Origin: Synechococcus lacustris
GTDB taxonomy: Bacteria > Cyanobacteriota > Cyanobacteriia > PCC-6307 > Cyanobiaceae
DNA length: 64,000 bases
Reading direction: 5' to 3'
Assembly (NCBI GenBank): GCA_903943975.1
Contig: CAJAQB010000014.1
Coordinates: forward strand, 62,001-126,000
A model generated the notes under the pieces. It was not told the DNA's origin and did not search any database. It saw only the letters and a program-made list of their open reading frames with translations. A program made the position numbers and the translations under genes. Position 1 is the stretch's first letter; each line of letters opens with the position of its first letter. Positions 48,782 to 57,774 of the stretch are shown here, in pieces.

Positions 48782-48984
48782 GCTGATCGCTGGTTGCTGG
48801 TTGCTGGTTGCTGGTTGCTGATCGCTGGGTGCGGGTTGCGGGTTGCGGGTCGCCGGTAGCCGGTCGCTGATCGCTGGTTGCTGGTTGCTGGTTGCGGGTC
48901 GCTGGTTGCTGGTCGCGGGTCGCTGGTCGCGGGTCGCGGGTCGCTGGTCGCTGGTTGCTGGTTGCTGGTTGCTGATTGCTGATT
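48782..48984. repeat. Heptanucleotide tandem array, 29 units, GC(T/G/C)G(G/A)(T/G)(T/C/A)
   Basis: Continuous 7-bp phase: GCTGATC (GCTGGTT)4 GCTGATC GCTGGGT GCGGGTT ... GCTGATT GCTGATT. Confidence 0.97.
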
Positions 48985-49119
48985 CTGTTTTTGGTTTTTG
49001 CTTAGGTAATGGCATTCGTTTTGGGCTTCATCTGACTCGATATCTGACTCAGCACCCGATTCAGCACCCGATTTGGTGCCCGCCTCGGTGCCCGGGACCC
49101 GCTCGGGACTATCCCCGCA

Positions 49120-49164
49120 GCCGATTTCGAGTTCTGTACGGCCTGTACAGAACCCCATTTCGCC
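49120..49164. repeat. GTACGGnCYGTAC palindromic element, copy C
   Basis: GCCGATTTCGAGTTCTGTACGGCCTGTACAGAACCCCATTTCGCC. Confidence 0.75.
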
Positions 49165-49283
49165 TCCAAAGAGTTACTTCGCCCCGGCGGCGGCCCCGCC
49201 CAGCCCTCGCCTTTTCCCATCAGTCTCAGCCTTTTCACTTTTCCAGTCTTCCCCTTTTCCGGTTCTCCACTTTTTCCTCCAGT

Positions 49284-49320
49284 TCCCCTCCCCTCCCCTC
49301 CCCTCCCCTCCCCCTCCCCC
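49284..49320. repeat. (CCCCT)n polypyrimidine tract
   Basis: cccctcccctcccctcccctcccctccccctccccc. Confidence 0.95.
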
Positions 49321-49393
49321 TTTTTCTCTCCAGTTCCCTCCCCTTTTTGCCAAGCTCCAGCTTTAAAACCATTCCCACGGCCGATTTCCCACT

Positions 49394-50134
49394 TTGAGCG
49401 CCAATAACGAGCCAGAACCGAACAGTGTCCGGAGCAGTGGCCCCAGCTCTTCCAGCTCTCCCAGTTCCCCCAGCTCCCTCGATCATCCGATTTTCACGGA
49501 GAGCGTCGGGCGGATCCGGGCTTGGCTTGGACCCACAGGCCTAGGGGCCCCAGAGCAGGAGCTCCTCGAAAGATTGGTGCACAGCAGTGGCGACCTGGCC
49601 CTAGCCCCGTTGCTGCGCTTTTCGCCAGGGGCCTGTGCCCGGGGCATGGTGGCCTTGGCCGGGGGGGCCCCGATCCTCACGGACACAGCCATGGCGGCGG
49701 CGGCGGTGGCACCGATGGCGCGGCGCACCTTTGGCAATCGCGTTTGCAGCGTGCTCGATTGGGCCCCAGTCGCAGCACCCCCGGGGGGCACCCGCAGCGC
49801 CGCAGGGATGGCAGCCGCCCTGGCGGAAAATCCTGGAGCCGTGGTGCTGATCGGCAGTGCCCCCACCGCCCTGGAGCGCCTCTTGGAACTTTGCCCAGCG
49901 GAGCACTTTGAGTTGCACAGAGACCCTGCGCTAGCAAGAAACCCAGCACCCGCTCTGGTGATCGGCATGCCGGTGGGTTTTGTGGGGGTGGCGGAAAGCA
50001 AACGCCATCTGGCCGCCAGTGGCCTGGCCCAGATCCGTTTGGAGGGCAGTCGCGGCGGTGCTGGCCTGGTGGCGGCGGCGGTGAATGCCCTGCTGCGGCG
50101 GGCCTGGCTGGATCAGTGTTCGCTGGGGGGCTGA
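49394..50134 (+). CDS. Precorrin-8X methylmutase CbiC/CobH
   Basis: LVHSSGDLALAPLLRFSPGACARGMVAL, ILTDTAMAAAAV, GFVGVAESKRHL; start uncertain (TTG at 49394). Confidence 0.88.
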   Translation: MSANNEPEPNSVRSSGPSSSSSPSSPSSLDHPIFTESVGRIRAWLGPTGLGAPEQELLERLVHSSGDLALAPLLRFSPGACARGMVALAGGAPILTDTAMAAAAVAPMARRTFGNRVCSVLDWAPVAAPPGGTRSAAGMAAALAENPGAVVLIGSAPTALERLLELCPAEHFELHRDPALARNPAPALVIGMPVGFVGVAESKRHLAASGLAQIRLEGSRGGAGLVAAAVNALLRRAWLDQCSLGG

Positions 50135-50137
50135 ACG

Positions 50138-51346
50138 ATGGACCTGCGGGGTGGGGGATTGCACTGGCGTCTGGATCCAAAGCAACTGTTTTTGAACCAC
50201 GGCAGTTTTGGTGCCGTGCCCCTGGAGTTAGAGCAGGAGCGCCAGCGCTGGCAGCGGGCGCTGGAACTGGATCCGGTGAGCTTTTTGGTGGACCAGTTGC
50301 CGGGGGCCCTGGCCAGGGCCAAAGAGACTCTGGCCCGCTTCCTGGGGGCAGCCAGCGCCGGTTTGGCCTTTGTGCCCAGCAGCACCTATGGCCTCAATGA
50401 ACTGCTGAGCCAGCTGGCACTGCCGGCGGGTAGTGGCGTGTTGCTGGGGCTAGATGCCTACAACGCCACCGCCAACATCGTTGAGTACTGGGCGGCCCGG
50501 CGGGGTTGGACGGTGCGGCGGGCCCGTTGGCCCCTGCCTTTGCCCTCCACGGAGCTGTTGCTGGAGGCCTATCGCCGCGAATTGGCCGCCGGGGTGGAGC
50601 TGCTGGTGCTCGACCACATCACCAGCCCCACCGCCCTCTGGCAGCCCCTCGATCAGTTGTTGCCCCTGGCCCGCAGCCATGGGGCCAGGGTGATCATTGA
50701 TGGCGCCCATGGGCCCGGTTCGCTGCCCCTAGAGCTGGATAAGTGGGCGGCCGCAGGCATGGACGCCTATGTGGGCAACCTGCACAAATGGCTCTGTTGC
50801 CCCCGCGGCAGCGCTTTTCTTTGGGTGGCTGATCCCTGGCGGGCTTGGCTGCGACCGCTGGTGATCAGCCATGGCGCCAATGCCCCCGCGGGCGAACTGT
50901 CGCGTTTTCAGCAGGAACACGACTGGATCGGCACCCACGACCCCTGTGCCTATCTATGCCTGCCAAAGGCCCTGGAATTACTGGGTCTTGCCCAGCCCGG
51001 GGCCCAACAACGGCTGCTGGAGCAACGCCGTTCGCAGCTGTTGGCGGCCCGGCAGCAATTGCAGCAGGCCCTCGGCCGCGGCGACGCCCCGCCCCTGGTG
51101 CCCGCCGAGCATGTGGCCTCCATGGTGGCGCTGGACCTGGGGGTGTGTGATCCCCTGGAGGTGTATCGCTTTTTTCGGGATCGGCGCCTGCAGGTTCCTG
51201 TGATTCCGTTGGTCCCCCACCAGACCCCCAGCCGTTCCTTCCTGCGGCTCTCCTGGTTTGCCTACAACGAACCCTCAGATCTGGAGCTTCTGGCCCAGGC
51301 CCTGAGGGAGGCCGCTAGCTATTTCGAACTTGCTGCCTGGGGCTGA
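50138..51346 (+). CDS. Class V aminotransferase / isopenicillin-N epimerase-like
   Basis: FLNHGSFGAVPLEL, VIIDGAHGPG, YVGNLHKWLCCPRGSAFL. Confidence 0.9.
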   Translation: MDLRGGGLHWRLDPKQLFLNHGSFGAVPLELEQERQRWQRALELDPVSFLVDQLPGALARAKETLARFLGAASAGLAFVPSSTYGLNELLSQLALPAGSGVLLGLDAYNATANIVEYWAARRGWTVRRARWPLPLPSTELLLEAYRRELAAGVELLVLDHITSPTALWQPLDQLLPLARSHGARVIIDGAHGPGSLPLELDKWAAAGMDAYVGNLHKWLCCPRGSAFLWVADPWRAWLRPLVISHGANAPAGELSRFQQEHDWIGTHDPCAYLCLPKALELLGLAQPGAQQRLLEQRRSQLLAARQQLQQALGRGDAPPLVPAEHVASMVALDLGVCDPLEVYRFFRDRRLQVPVIPLVPHQTPSRSFLRLSWFAYNEPSDLELLAQALREAASYFELAAWG

Positions 51347-51889
51347 TCAGGGTCGCCGCAGGCGTTGCAGCAACTGAAGGATTGCGAGCGGTTGGTTCTG
51401 GTGGCTGTAGGCCTCAGCTTCCTGGGGTTCGGGGTGGCGCAGGCTCTCCTGGGGGCTGCTACCAAGACCGATGGGATCCACCCCCTTCAATCCCCGGCTG
51501 AAGTGCTGCAACACATGGATCATCTCGTGGGTGATCAGCTGGCAGCGGGTCGCTGGACCCATGGGCCGCGGTGAGAGGGTGATCGTGCCCGGTCTGCCAT
51601 GCAGGGCCCGGTAGCTGGCATCCTTGCCCGCCAGTTCCGCAGGCCCCTGGAATACCTGAATCCCGAGGCGGGTGGCCTCGCCTAGCAGTCGATCAGCCAG
51701 CTGGGGGGCGCTGTTGCAGTCAGTGGTGCCGCTGCTGCTGTTGCCGGTCTGGAGCAGCAGCAGCGGCAGTAGCAGGGCTCCCCAGTAGTTCAGCTGAACT
51801 GGATGCTGTCGTTGGCGTCGGGGCTGGGGTCGTTGCCAAAGGTGACCGGACTGTCGCCGAATTCCACCAGGGCCTGGAGTGATGACCAC
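51347..51889 (-). CDS. Putative small secreted metallopeptidase-like protein
   Basis: THEMIHVLQHFS (HExxH-like); start uncertain, overlaps the next ORF. Confidence 0.5.
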   Translation of the reverse strand: MVITPGPGGIRRQSGHLWQRPQPRRQRQHPVQLNYWGALLLPLLLLQTGNSSSGTTDCNSAPQLADRLLGEATRLGIQVFQGPAELAGKDASYRALHGRPGTITLSPRPMGPATRCQLITHEMIHVLQHFSRGLKGVDPIGLGSSPQESLRHPEPQEAEAYSHQNQPLAILQLLQRLRRP

Positions 51890-52161
51890 GGCGCCTCATC
51901 TTCTGCAAGGAGCAAGTCTGACCCTCCCCAGAGGTGGTCTGGGGCCTCCATGCCAGCGTCGAGCAGTTCAATGTCGCCGCTGGGCTTCTGAACTTGCTTG
52001 CTGGGGGTGGGCTCAAGAAAGCGCAGGATCTGGGGCTGGATCAGCAGGCGATCGTCACCACAGACATCTGCAGCGGCGGCGGAGCGCCAACCGAGATGGG
52101 TATTTGTGTCGTAATCCTGTGCCATGGCAATGGTCTGGAACAGCTGTCTTTTTTCTAGCAA
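51790..52161 (-). CDS. Hypothetical acidic protein
   Basis: 123 aa ORF. Confidence 0.45.
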   Translation of the reverse strand: MLEKRQLFQTIAMAQDYDTNTHLGWRSAAAADVCGDDRLLIQPQILRFLEPTPSKQVQKPSGDIELLDAGMEAPDHLWGGSDLLLAEDEAPWSSLQALVEFGDSPVTFGNDPSPDANDSIQFS

Positions 52162-52171
52162 CGGCTAGGGG

Positions 52172-52537
52172 CTATGGCTGGGGGCTAGGGCCGGAGCTTT
52201 TTTGCAGCGGTTGATCGTTCAGTCGTTTGAAGATCATTAATGGCAGATCGCCAAGTTGATAGATCTGCACGAATTCCCAGCCGTCATCCCCAAGGCGGTC
52301 CATGAAGCCATTGATCTGTTCCCGAGGGTTGCCTTGGGCTGAGGGGGCATAGATCTCAGGAAACTGTTTGCGGAGGCCTTCGGCACTGAGGGCGCCGCTT
52401 AATTTGCGGCTGGCTTGCTCAGGGTCTGGGGGCTGATGGGGCACCATCTGCACCACTTTGTAGAGCCAACGGGGTTTTTGCGGGGCCCGGGGCTGGCGCC
52501 GGAGGCGGGCTCTGAGGCGACCCAGGAGGCCAGTCAC
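52172..52537 (-). CDS. Hypothetical protein
   Basis: FMDRLGDDGWEFVQIYQLGDLPLMIFKR, DUF4177-like segment. Confidence 0.6.
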   Translation of the reverse strand: MTGLLGRLRARLRRQPRAPQKPRWLYKVVQMVPHQPPDPEQASRKLSGALSAEGLRKQFPEIYAPSAQGNPREQINGFMDRLGDDGWEFVQIYQLGDLPLMIFKRLNDQPLQKSSGPSPQP

Positions 52538-52562
52538 AGGGGGATGGCAACGGTTCCACAGC

Positions 52563-55265
52563 CTATGGCTTGCCCTCTGGCGCGCCCCCTAGCTCCCCTG
52601 CCGGCGCGCCATTAATCGCCTGATTCGCTTCGATGCGGCCAAGGATCTGCCGGGCCCGTTGTACTACCGCCGCTGGCACCCCCGCCAGCCGGGCCGCTTC
52701 GATGCCATAGCTGCGGTTGGCGCCACCAGAAACCACCCGGTGCAGAAACAGCAGCTCTTCCCCCCGGGTCTCCACGGCCACCTGGAAGTTGGCCACATTG
52801 CCCCTGGCATTCGCCAGTTCATTTAGTTCGTGGTAGTGGGTGGCAAACACCGACCGGGAGCGCAACTCGGCGGCGAGATGTTCGGCCACCGCCCAGGCAA
52901 TCGACAGGCCATCGAAGGTGGCGGTGCCGCGGCCGATCTCATCAAGCAACACCAGGCTGCGGTCGCTGGCGTGCTGAAGGATGTTGGCGGTTTCGGCCAT
53001 CTCCACCATGAAGGTGGACTGGCCACTGGCCAGGTCATCCACGGCCCCCACCCGGGTAAAAATCCGATCCGCCAACCCCAGCTGGGCGGAGCGGGCTGGA
53101 ATCCAACTGCCCAGTTGGGCCATTAGTTGCAGCACGCCGGTTTGGCGCAGGTAACAACTCTTGCCGCTGGCATTGGGGCCGGTGAGCACGATCAGATCGG
53201 TGCTTTCGCCCAGGTCAATGTCGTTGGCCACAAAGTTGCTGTCGATCAGCAGTTGTTCCACCACCGGATGGCGGCCGGCTTCGATCACCAGGGCGCGACC
53301 CTCAACAATTTCCGGTTGGCAATAGCCCTGGGTGGCGGCCAGTTCCGCCAGGCCCGCCAGGGCATCCAGGGCGGCCACGGCCCGGGCCGCCTCCCGGATC
53401 GGTGCCGCCAGTTCAGCCACCTGCTGACGTAAACGACAAAACAGGTCGTATTCCTTTTGGTAACTGCGGGCCTTGAGCTGCAGGATCCGCCCTTCCCGTT
53501 CCTTTAGTTCGGGGGTTACAAAGCGTTCTTCGTTGGTGAGGGTTTGGCGGCGGATCCAGTGGTCGGGCACGGTGGCGGCCTTGGCCCTACTAACACTGAG
53601 GAAATAGCCAAAGCTGCGGTGGAATTGCAGCCGCAGGTTGCTGTTGCCACTGGCCACCCGTTCCCGCCGTTCCACCTCCGCCAGCCAGTTCTCCTGTTCA
53701 TCCAGGCGGTTGCGCAGGTCATCGAGGTCCCCATCAACGCCGTCGTGGATGAGGCCCCCCTCCAGCAGCGCCAGCGGTGGGCAGTCCACCAGCTGATGGC
53801 GCAACAGCTGGGCCAGCTCCGCCAAGGCCGGCCGCGGCTGCTGCAACGCTGCCAGCGGTTCACTGGCGCTGGCCTTGAGCAGGGCCGCCAGGGGCGGCAG
53901 CCGTTCGAGGCCATCGGCGAGGGCCACCAGGTCGCGGGCGCTGGCACTGCCGGCGGCACAACGGCCCGCCAGCCGTTCCAGGTCGGCCATGGGCCGCAGC
54001 AGCCGCCGCACCGCCAGGCGCAGGGGCCTTTCCCCCACGAAATCTGCAATCGCCTGCTGGCGGCCGCGGATGCCGTTGGGGTCCATCAGTGGTGCCTCCA
54101 GCCAGCGGCGCAGGGCCCGGGCCCCCATGGCGGTGTGGGTGCGATCCAGGGCCCAGAGCAGGGAGCCCTGGAAGAGGCCATCCCGTTGGGTGGCGGTGAG
54201 TTCGAGGTTGCGGCGGGTTTGGTGGTCGATCACCAGGGCATCACCCGCAAAGAAACTCACGGGCCGTTCCAGGGGCAGGGTGCTGCCGGGCTGACTTTCA
54301 TCGAGGTAGTTCACCAAGCCGCCGGCGGCCCGCAGGGCCAGGGGCTGTTCCGGCAGGCCCAGGCCCTCCAGGGAAGCGAGCCCAAAGCGTTGCTTGAGGC
54401 AGCGGCTGGCGGCGCCCTTCTCAAAGGGGGTGCGGGGTAGGGGCGTGATGCCCAGGGCTTCCGGACACCAGGGGGGCCGCTCCTGCAACCCCGGCAGCAA
54501 CAGTTCGGCGGCCTCCAGCTGCAGCAGCTCCTGCTGGAGGCGGTCGAAGCCTTGCCGTTCCGTAACCCGAAACTCACCGGTGGACACATCAGCCACCGCC
54601 AGACCCCAGCGGTCACCGTCCCCCAACAGCACTGCCGCCAGCCAGTTGTTGCGGCGGGCCGAAAGCATGCCCTCCTCCAACACGGTGCCGGGGGTGAGCA
54701 CCCGGGTGATGTCGCGTTTGAGCAGGGCGCCCTTGGCGGCGGTGGTTTCCAGTTGGTCGCAGAGGGCCACCGCATGGCCGCGACGCACCAGTTCGCCGCA
54801 ATAGCGCTCGGCGGCGTGGTGGGGGATGCCGGCCATCGGCACCCGGCCAAAGGCCTTGCCCGCCTCCTTGCCGGTGAGGGTGAGCTCCAGCAGGCGGTTC
54901 ACCAGCAGGGCGTCTTCAAAAAAGCACTCAAAAAAGTCGCCGAGCCGATAGAGCAACACCCGCTCGGGGTGGGCGGCCTTGAGCTCCACGTAGTGGCGCA
55001 GCATCGGCGTGAGCTGGGTTGCCTCCACCAGGCTGTGGTGATGCCAGCGGGGCAGGTCGCTGGCGGTGGCGTCGTCGCTGGGTTGGTCGCCCGCCTTGGG
55101 GTCGTCGCTGGCGGCGTTGAGGTTTTTGACCCCCGGGTGCTCACGGCGCCGGCGGGGTTGGCCCGCGACCTGGGTTTCGGCTGCGCTGGGTTGCGGCGCC
55201 CCAAACAGGCTGCCCTGGATGGCGGTGTCGGGCACTAGCGACAGTTGTTGTTCGCCGGCAGCCAC
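52563..55265 (-). CDS. mutS: DNA mismatch repair protein MutS
   Basis: [50 protein letters not shown]. Confidence 0.97.
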   Translation of the reverse strand: MAAGEQQLSLVPDTAIQGSLFGAPQPSAAETQVAGQPRRRREHPGVKNLNAASDDPKAGDQPSDDATASDLPRWHHHSLVEATQLTPMLRHYVELKAAHPERVLLYRLGDFFECFFEDALLVNRLLELTLTGKEAGKAFGRVPMAGIPHHAAERYCGELVRRGHAVALCDQLETTAAKGALLKRDITRVLTPGTVLEEGMLSARRNNWLAAVLLGDGDRWGLAVADVSTGEFRVTERQGFDRLQQELLQLEAAELLLPGLQERPPWCPEALGITPLPRTPFEKGAASRCLKQRFGLASLEGLGLPEQPLALRAAGGLVNYLDESQPGSTLPLERPVSFFAGDALVIDHQTRRNLELTATQRDGLFQGSLLWALDRTHTAMGARALRRWLEAPLMDPNGIRGRQQAIADFVGERPLRLAVRRLLRPMADLERLAGRCAAGSASARDLVALADGLERLPPLAALLKASASEPLAALQQPRPALAELAQLLRHQLVDCPPLALLEGGLIHDGVDGDLDDLRNRLDEQENWLAEVERRERVASGNSNLRLQFHRSFGYFLSVSRAKAATVPDHWIRRQTLTNEERFVTPELKEREGRILQLKARSYQKEYDLFCRLRQQVAELAAPIREAARAVAALDALAGLAELAATQGYCQPEIVEGRALVIEAGRHPVVEQLLIDSNFVANDIDLGESTDLIVLTGPNASGKSCYLRQTGVLQLMAQLGSWIPARSAQLGLADRIFTRVGAVDDLASGQSTFMVEMAETANILQHASDRSLVLLDEIGRGTATFDGLSIAWAVAEHLAAELRSRSVFATHYHELNELANARGNVANFQVAVETRGEELLFLHRVVSGGANRSYGIEAARLAGVPAAVVQRARQILGRIEANQAINGAPAGELGGAPEGKP

Positions 55266-55323
55266 GGCAGCGGATCAGGGGGCTCGATCGTAGGCAGGGC
55301 CCAACACGCCAGGCCCCTGGGAT

Positions 55324-55791
55324 TTATGCCTCTGGGATCACGATCACGCCCGCCACGGCAACGCCCGCCGCGCTGTTGAAGCTCTGCTCCAGGGTGAGCA
55401 CGGTGGCGTTGTGGCTGCGGGCCGTGGCTAGCACGATGCTTTCCGCCAGTGGTAGTTGGTATTGAAGGCTGAGTTCGGCCGCCTGCAGGGCTAGGGGTGT
55501 GGTGAGGGACACCACCGTGGCCTGTTGCATCAGGGCCACCGCCTGTAGGGCTGGGGTGGCGCCATGCTTGCGACCCACCCACTGAAACACCTCCAACAGG
55601 CTGAGGCTGGCCACCACCAAGCCCTGGGATTCTTCGATGGCGCTGGCAAAGGCGCCGGCGTTAGGACCATTGGTGAAGTATTCAATCCAACCGGAGGAAT
55701 CCACCAACTGGGGTCCAGCCTCAGCGGAACTTTCCTCAACTGGGTAGAGCTCAGAGTTGTCTGTCGCCTTGCCTGTCACCGCGAAGTTCAT
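55324..55791 (-). CDS. PIN-domain toxin (VapC-like)
   Basis: LVDSSGWIEYFTNGPNA, SLLEVFQWV, LPLAESIVLATA. Confidence 0.82.
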   Translation of the reverse strand: MNFAVTGKATDNSELYPVEESSAEAGPQLVDSSGWIEYFTNGPNAGAFASAIEESQGLVVASLSLLEVFQWVGRKHGATPALQAVALMQQATVVSLTTPLALQAAELSLQYQLPLAESIVLATARSHNATVLTLEQSFNSAAGVAVAGVIVIPEA

Positions 55792-55991
55792 AGACGATCT
55801 ACTTCGCGGTCAAAGTTATTTTCGCCTGGCAGAAAGCCCCGCAGGGCAGTGGCCGGTTGCAGGGGCACCAGTTCCAAACGATGGGCTAAGGCCACCCATT
55901 GGAGCCGCTGACCAGCCTTGAGCCCATAGAGCTCCCGCAGCCTTTGGGGGATCACCACCTGAAATTTGCTGGAGAGAGTTACGGCATCCAT
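55788..55991 (-). CDS. AbrB-type antitoxin
   Basis: MDAVTLSSKFQVVIPQRLRELYGLKAGQRLQWV; overlaps PIN gene by 4 nt. Confidence 0.88.
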   Translation of the reverse strand: MDAVTLSSKFQVVIPQRLRELYGLKAGQRLQWVALAHRLELVPLQPATALRGFLPGENNFDREVDRL

Positions 55992-56040
55992 GGACGGTGG
56001 CGCAGTGGATTGTGGGGCGGTTGGGTTGAAAGTTCCTCAG

Positions 56041-56330
56041 CTGCCAGAGGTGGGCTTGGAAGTTTCTCTGATGCCAGAGGTTTGCTTGGAGGTTCCTCCG
56101 ATACCAGAGGGTTGTTTGGGGGTTTCTCCGATACCAGAGGGTTGCATGGAGGTTTCTCCGATACCAGAGGGTTGTTTGGGGGTTCCTCCAACGTCAGAGG
56201 TTTGTCTGGAGAGGTTTGGCCGGAAGTATCGCCGCTGCCAGCGATTTGGTTGGAAGTTGCTCCGCTGCCAGCTCTGCCCGCGCTGGGAACGCTGCCTGAG
56301 CTGGGAACACTGCCTGAGCTGGGAACACTG
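56041..56330. repeat. 30-bp tandem repeats followed by 18-bp tandem repeats
   Basis: CCGATACCAGAGGGTTGTTTGGGGGTTTCT-type units; then (CTGCCTGAGCTGGGAACA)n. Confidence 0.85.
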
Positions 56331-56360
56331 AGTGCCTCATAGGTGACGCGTCGCTCGCCC

Positions 56361-56404
56361 ATCGATGCCCTAAGCGTAAAACGCTTTGCCGATCGATCCG
56401 CCAA
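56361..56404 (+). repeat. 44-bp dispersed repeat, copy 1
   Basis: ATCGATGCCCTAAGCGTAAAACGCTTTGCCGATCGATCCGCCAA; 37/44 identical to reverse complement of 62004-62047. Confidence 0.85.
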
Positions 56405-56590
56405 AGTCACAAGAGACATACCGCTCACCCTTGAGTCCCAATCCATGCTCCTCCCACTGACCCTTGATCGGAAGTCCTTGGGGAGGGTTTGGAAAACCAG
56501 CAAAGCCTGTCGGTCATGGGCGTGAGACCCGTGTCCATTTTTGGCATCCACTTCTCGCTAGGCAGTTACCAAGGGCTTCCTTGGCTCAAC

Positions 56591-56730
56591 CCCTAAGCCC
56601 TAAGCCCTAAGCCCTAAGCCCTAAGCATCTAACCCCAAACCCCAAACCCCTAACCCCAAACCCCAACCCCCAACCCCCAAACCCCAACCCCCAAACCCCA
56701 AAACCCAAACCCCAAAACCCAAAACCCAAC
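56591..56730. repeat. Telomere-like heptanucleotide array, 20 units (CCCTAAG)5 then CCCCAAA/CCCCAAC/ACCCAAA
   Basis: 140 nt in uninterrupted 7-bp phase. Confidence 0.97.
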
Positions 56731-57019
56731 CACCTCAAGATCTCAAGCTTCGAGTCCCCAAGCCCCAAATTCTGAGCCTTACTGCCTTCATTGCAAAGTC
56801 CTCACCGCCAACCACGCCCACTCTTTTCTCCCACCTCTCACGCCGCCCACCGCCCATCACCCACCTCTCACGCCGCCCATCACCCGCCACCCACCGCCCA
56901 TCACCCACCGCCCGCCGGGTTCCCACCACAACCTGTGAAGTTCCTGGTGGTCGTCCCCCCAAGGTCCCGCCGCCCCATGGGAGAATCCACACCGCCAGTC
57001 CCATGGTTGCGCCTTCGCC

Positions 57020-57208
57020 ATGCAGATCCTCAACACCCTCACCGTTCTGGCGCTGGTGGTTTTCTCCTTCGTCTTGATCGTTGCAATTCCGGTGCTGTTC
57101 GCCAGCAACGAAGACAGCGGCCGCACCAATCGCCTGATCCTGCTGGGCAGTCTCGCCTGGGTGGCCTTGGTGCTCGTTAATTGGGGTATCAGCTTCTTTG
57201 TGGTCTGA
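57020..57208 (+). CDS. psbZ: Photosystem II protein PsbZ (Ycf9)
   Basis: MQILNTLTVLALVVFSFVLIVAIPVLFASNEDSGRTNRLILLGSLAWVALVLVNWGISFFVV. Confidence 0.96.
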   Translation: MQILNTLTVLALVVFSFVLIVAIPVLFASNEDSGRTNRLILLGSLAWVALVLVNWGISFFVV

Positions 57209-57238
57209 TAGGGGCCTGATCCCGGCGGGACCCTAGGT

Positions 57239-57715
57239 ATGACCGTTTTTGAAGGCCGTTTCACCGATGCGTCCACCCTGCGCATCGCTGTGGTGATCGC
57301 CCGTTTCAACGATCTGGTCACCGGCAAACTGCTGAGCGGTTGCCTCGACTGCCTCGGTCGCCATGGCATCGACACAGCCCCCAGCAGCACCCAGCTGGAT
57401 CTGGCCTGGGTGCCGGGCAGTTTTGAAATCCCCCTGGTGGCCCAAAATCTGGCCCGTTCCGGCCGCTACGACGTGCTGATCACCCTCGGCGCCGTAATCC
57501 GCGGTGACACCCCCCATTTCGATGTGGTGGTGAATGAGGTGAGCAAGGGCGTAGCCGCCGTCGCCCGCGACACCGGTGTGCCGGTGATCTTTGGGGTGCT
57601 CACCACCGACAACCTGCAGCAGGCCCTCGAACGGGCCGGCATCAAGAGCAACCTGGGCTGGAGCTACGGCCTGCAGGCGTTGGAAATGGGCAGCTTGCTG
57701 AAGGCATTAGCCTGA
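57239..57715 (+). CDS. ribH: 6,7-dimethyl-8-ribityllumazine synthase
   Basis: [46 protein letters not shown]. Confidence 0.97.
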   Translation: MTVFEGRFTDASTLRIAVVIARFNDLVTGKLLSGCLDCLGRHGIDTAPSSTQLDLAWVPGSFEIPLVAQNLARSGRYDVLITLGAVIRGDTPHFDVVVNEVSKGVAAVARDTGVPVIFGVLTTDNLQQALERAGIKSNLGWSYGLQALEMGSLLKALA

Positions 57716-57774
57716 TTTTTAAGCTTGATTGGCCAAGGCATTAGCCTGATTTCCTCTGCTTCGCCCAGGCTTCC

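Noticed and set aside
48782-48984. CRISPR array
   Set aside because: Units are contiguous 7-mers with no spacers and no cas genes nearby
48736-49158. N-terminal extension of the 359-aa ORF and the 92-aa ORF 48737-49015 (SNQQPATSNQRPATSD...)
   Set aside because: Pure translation of the 7-bp array; the conserved Phd domain starts at 48735
53544-54440. 298-aa plus-strand ORF
   Set aside because: Antisense to mutS
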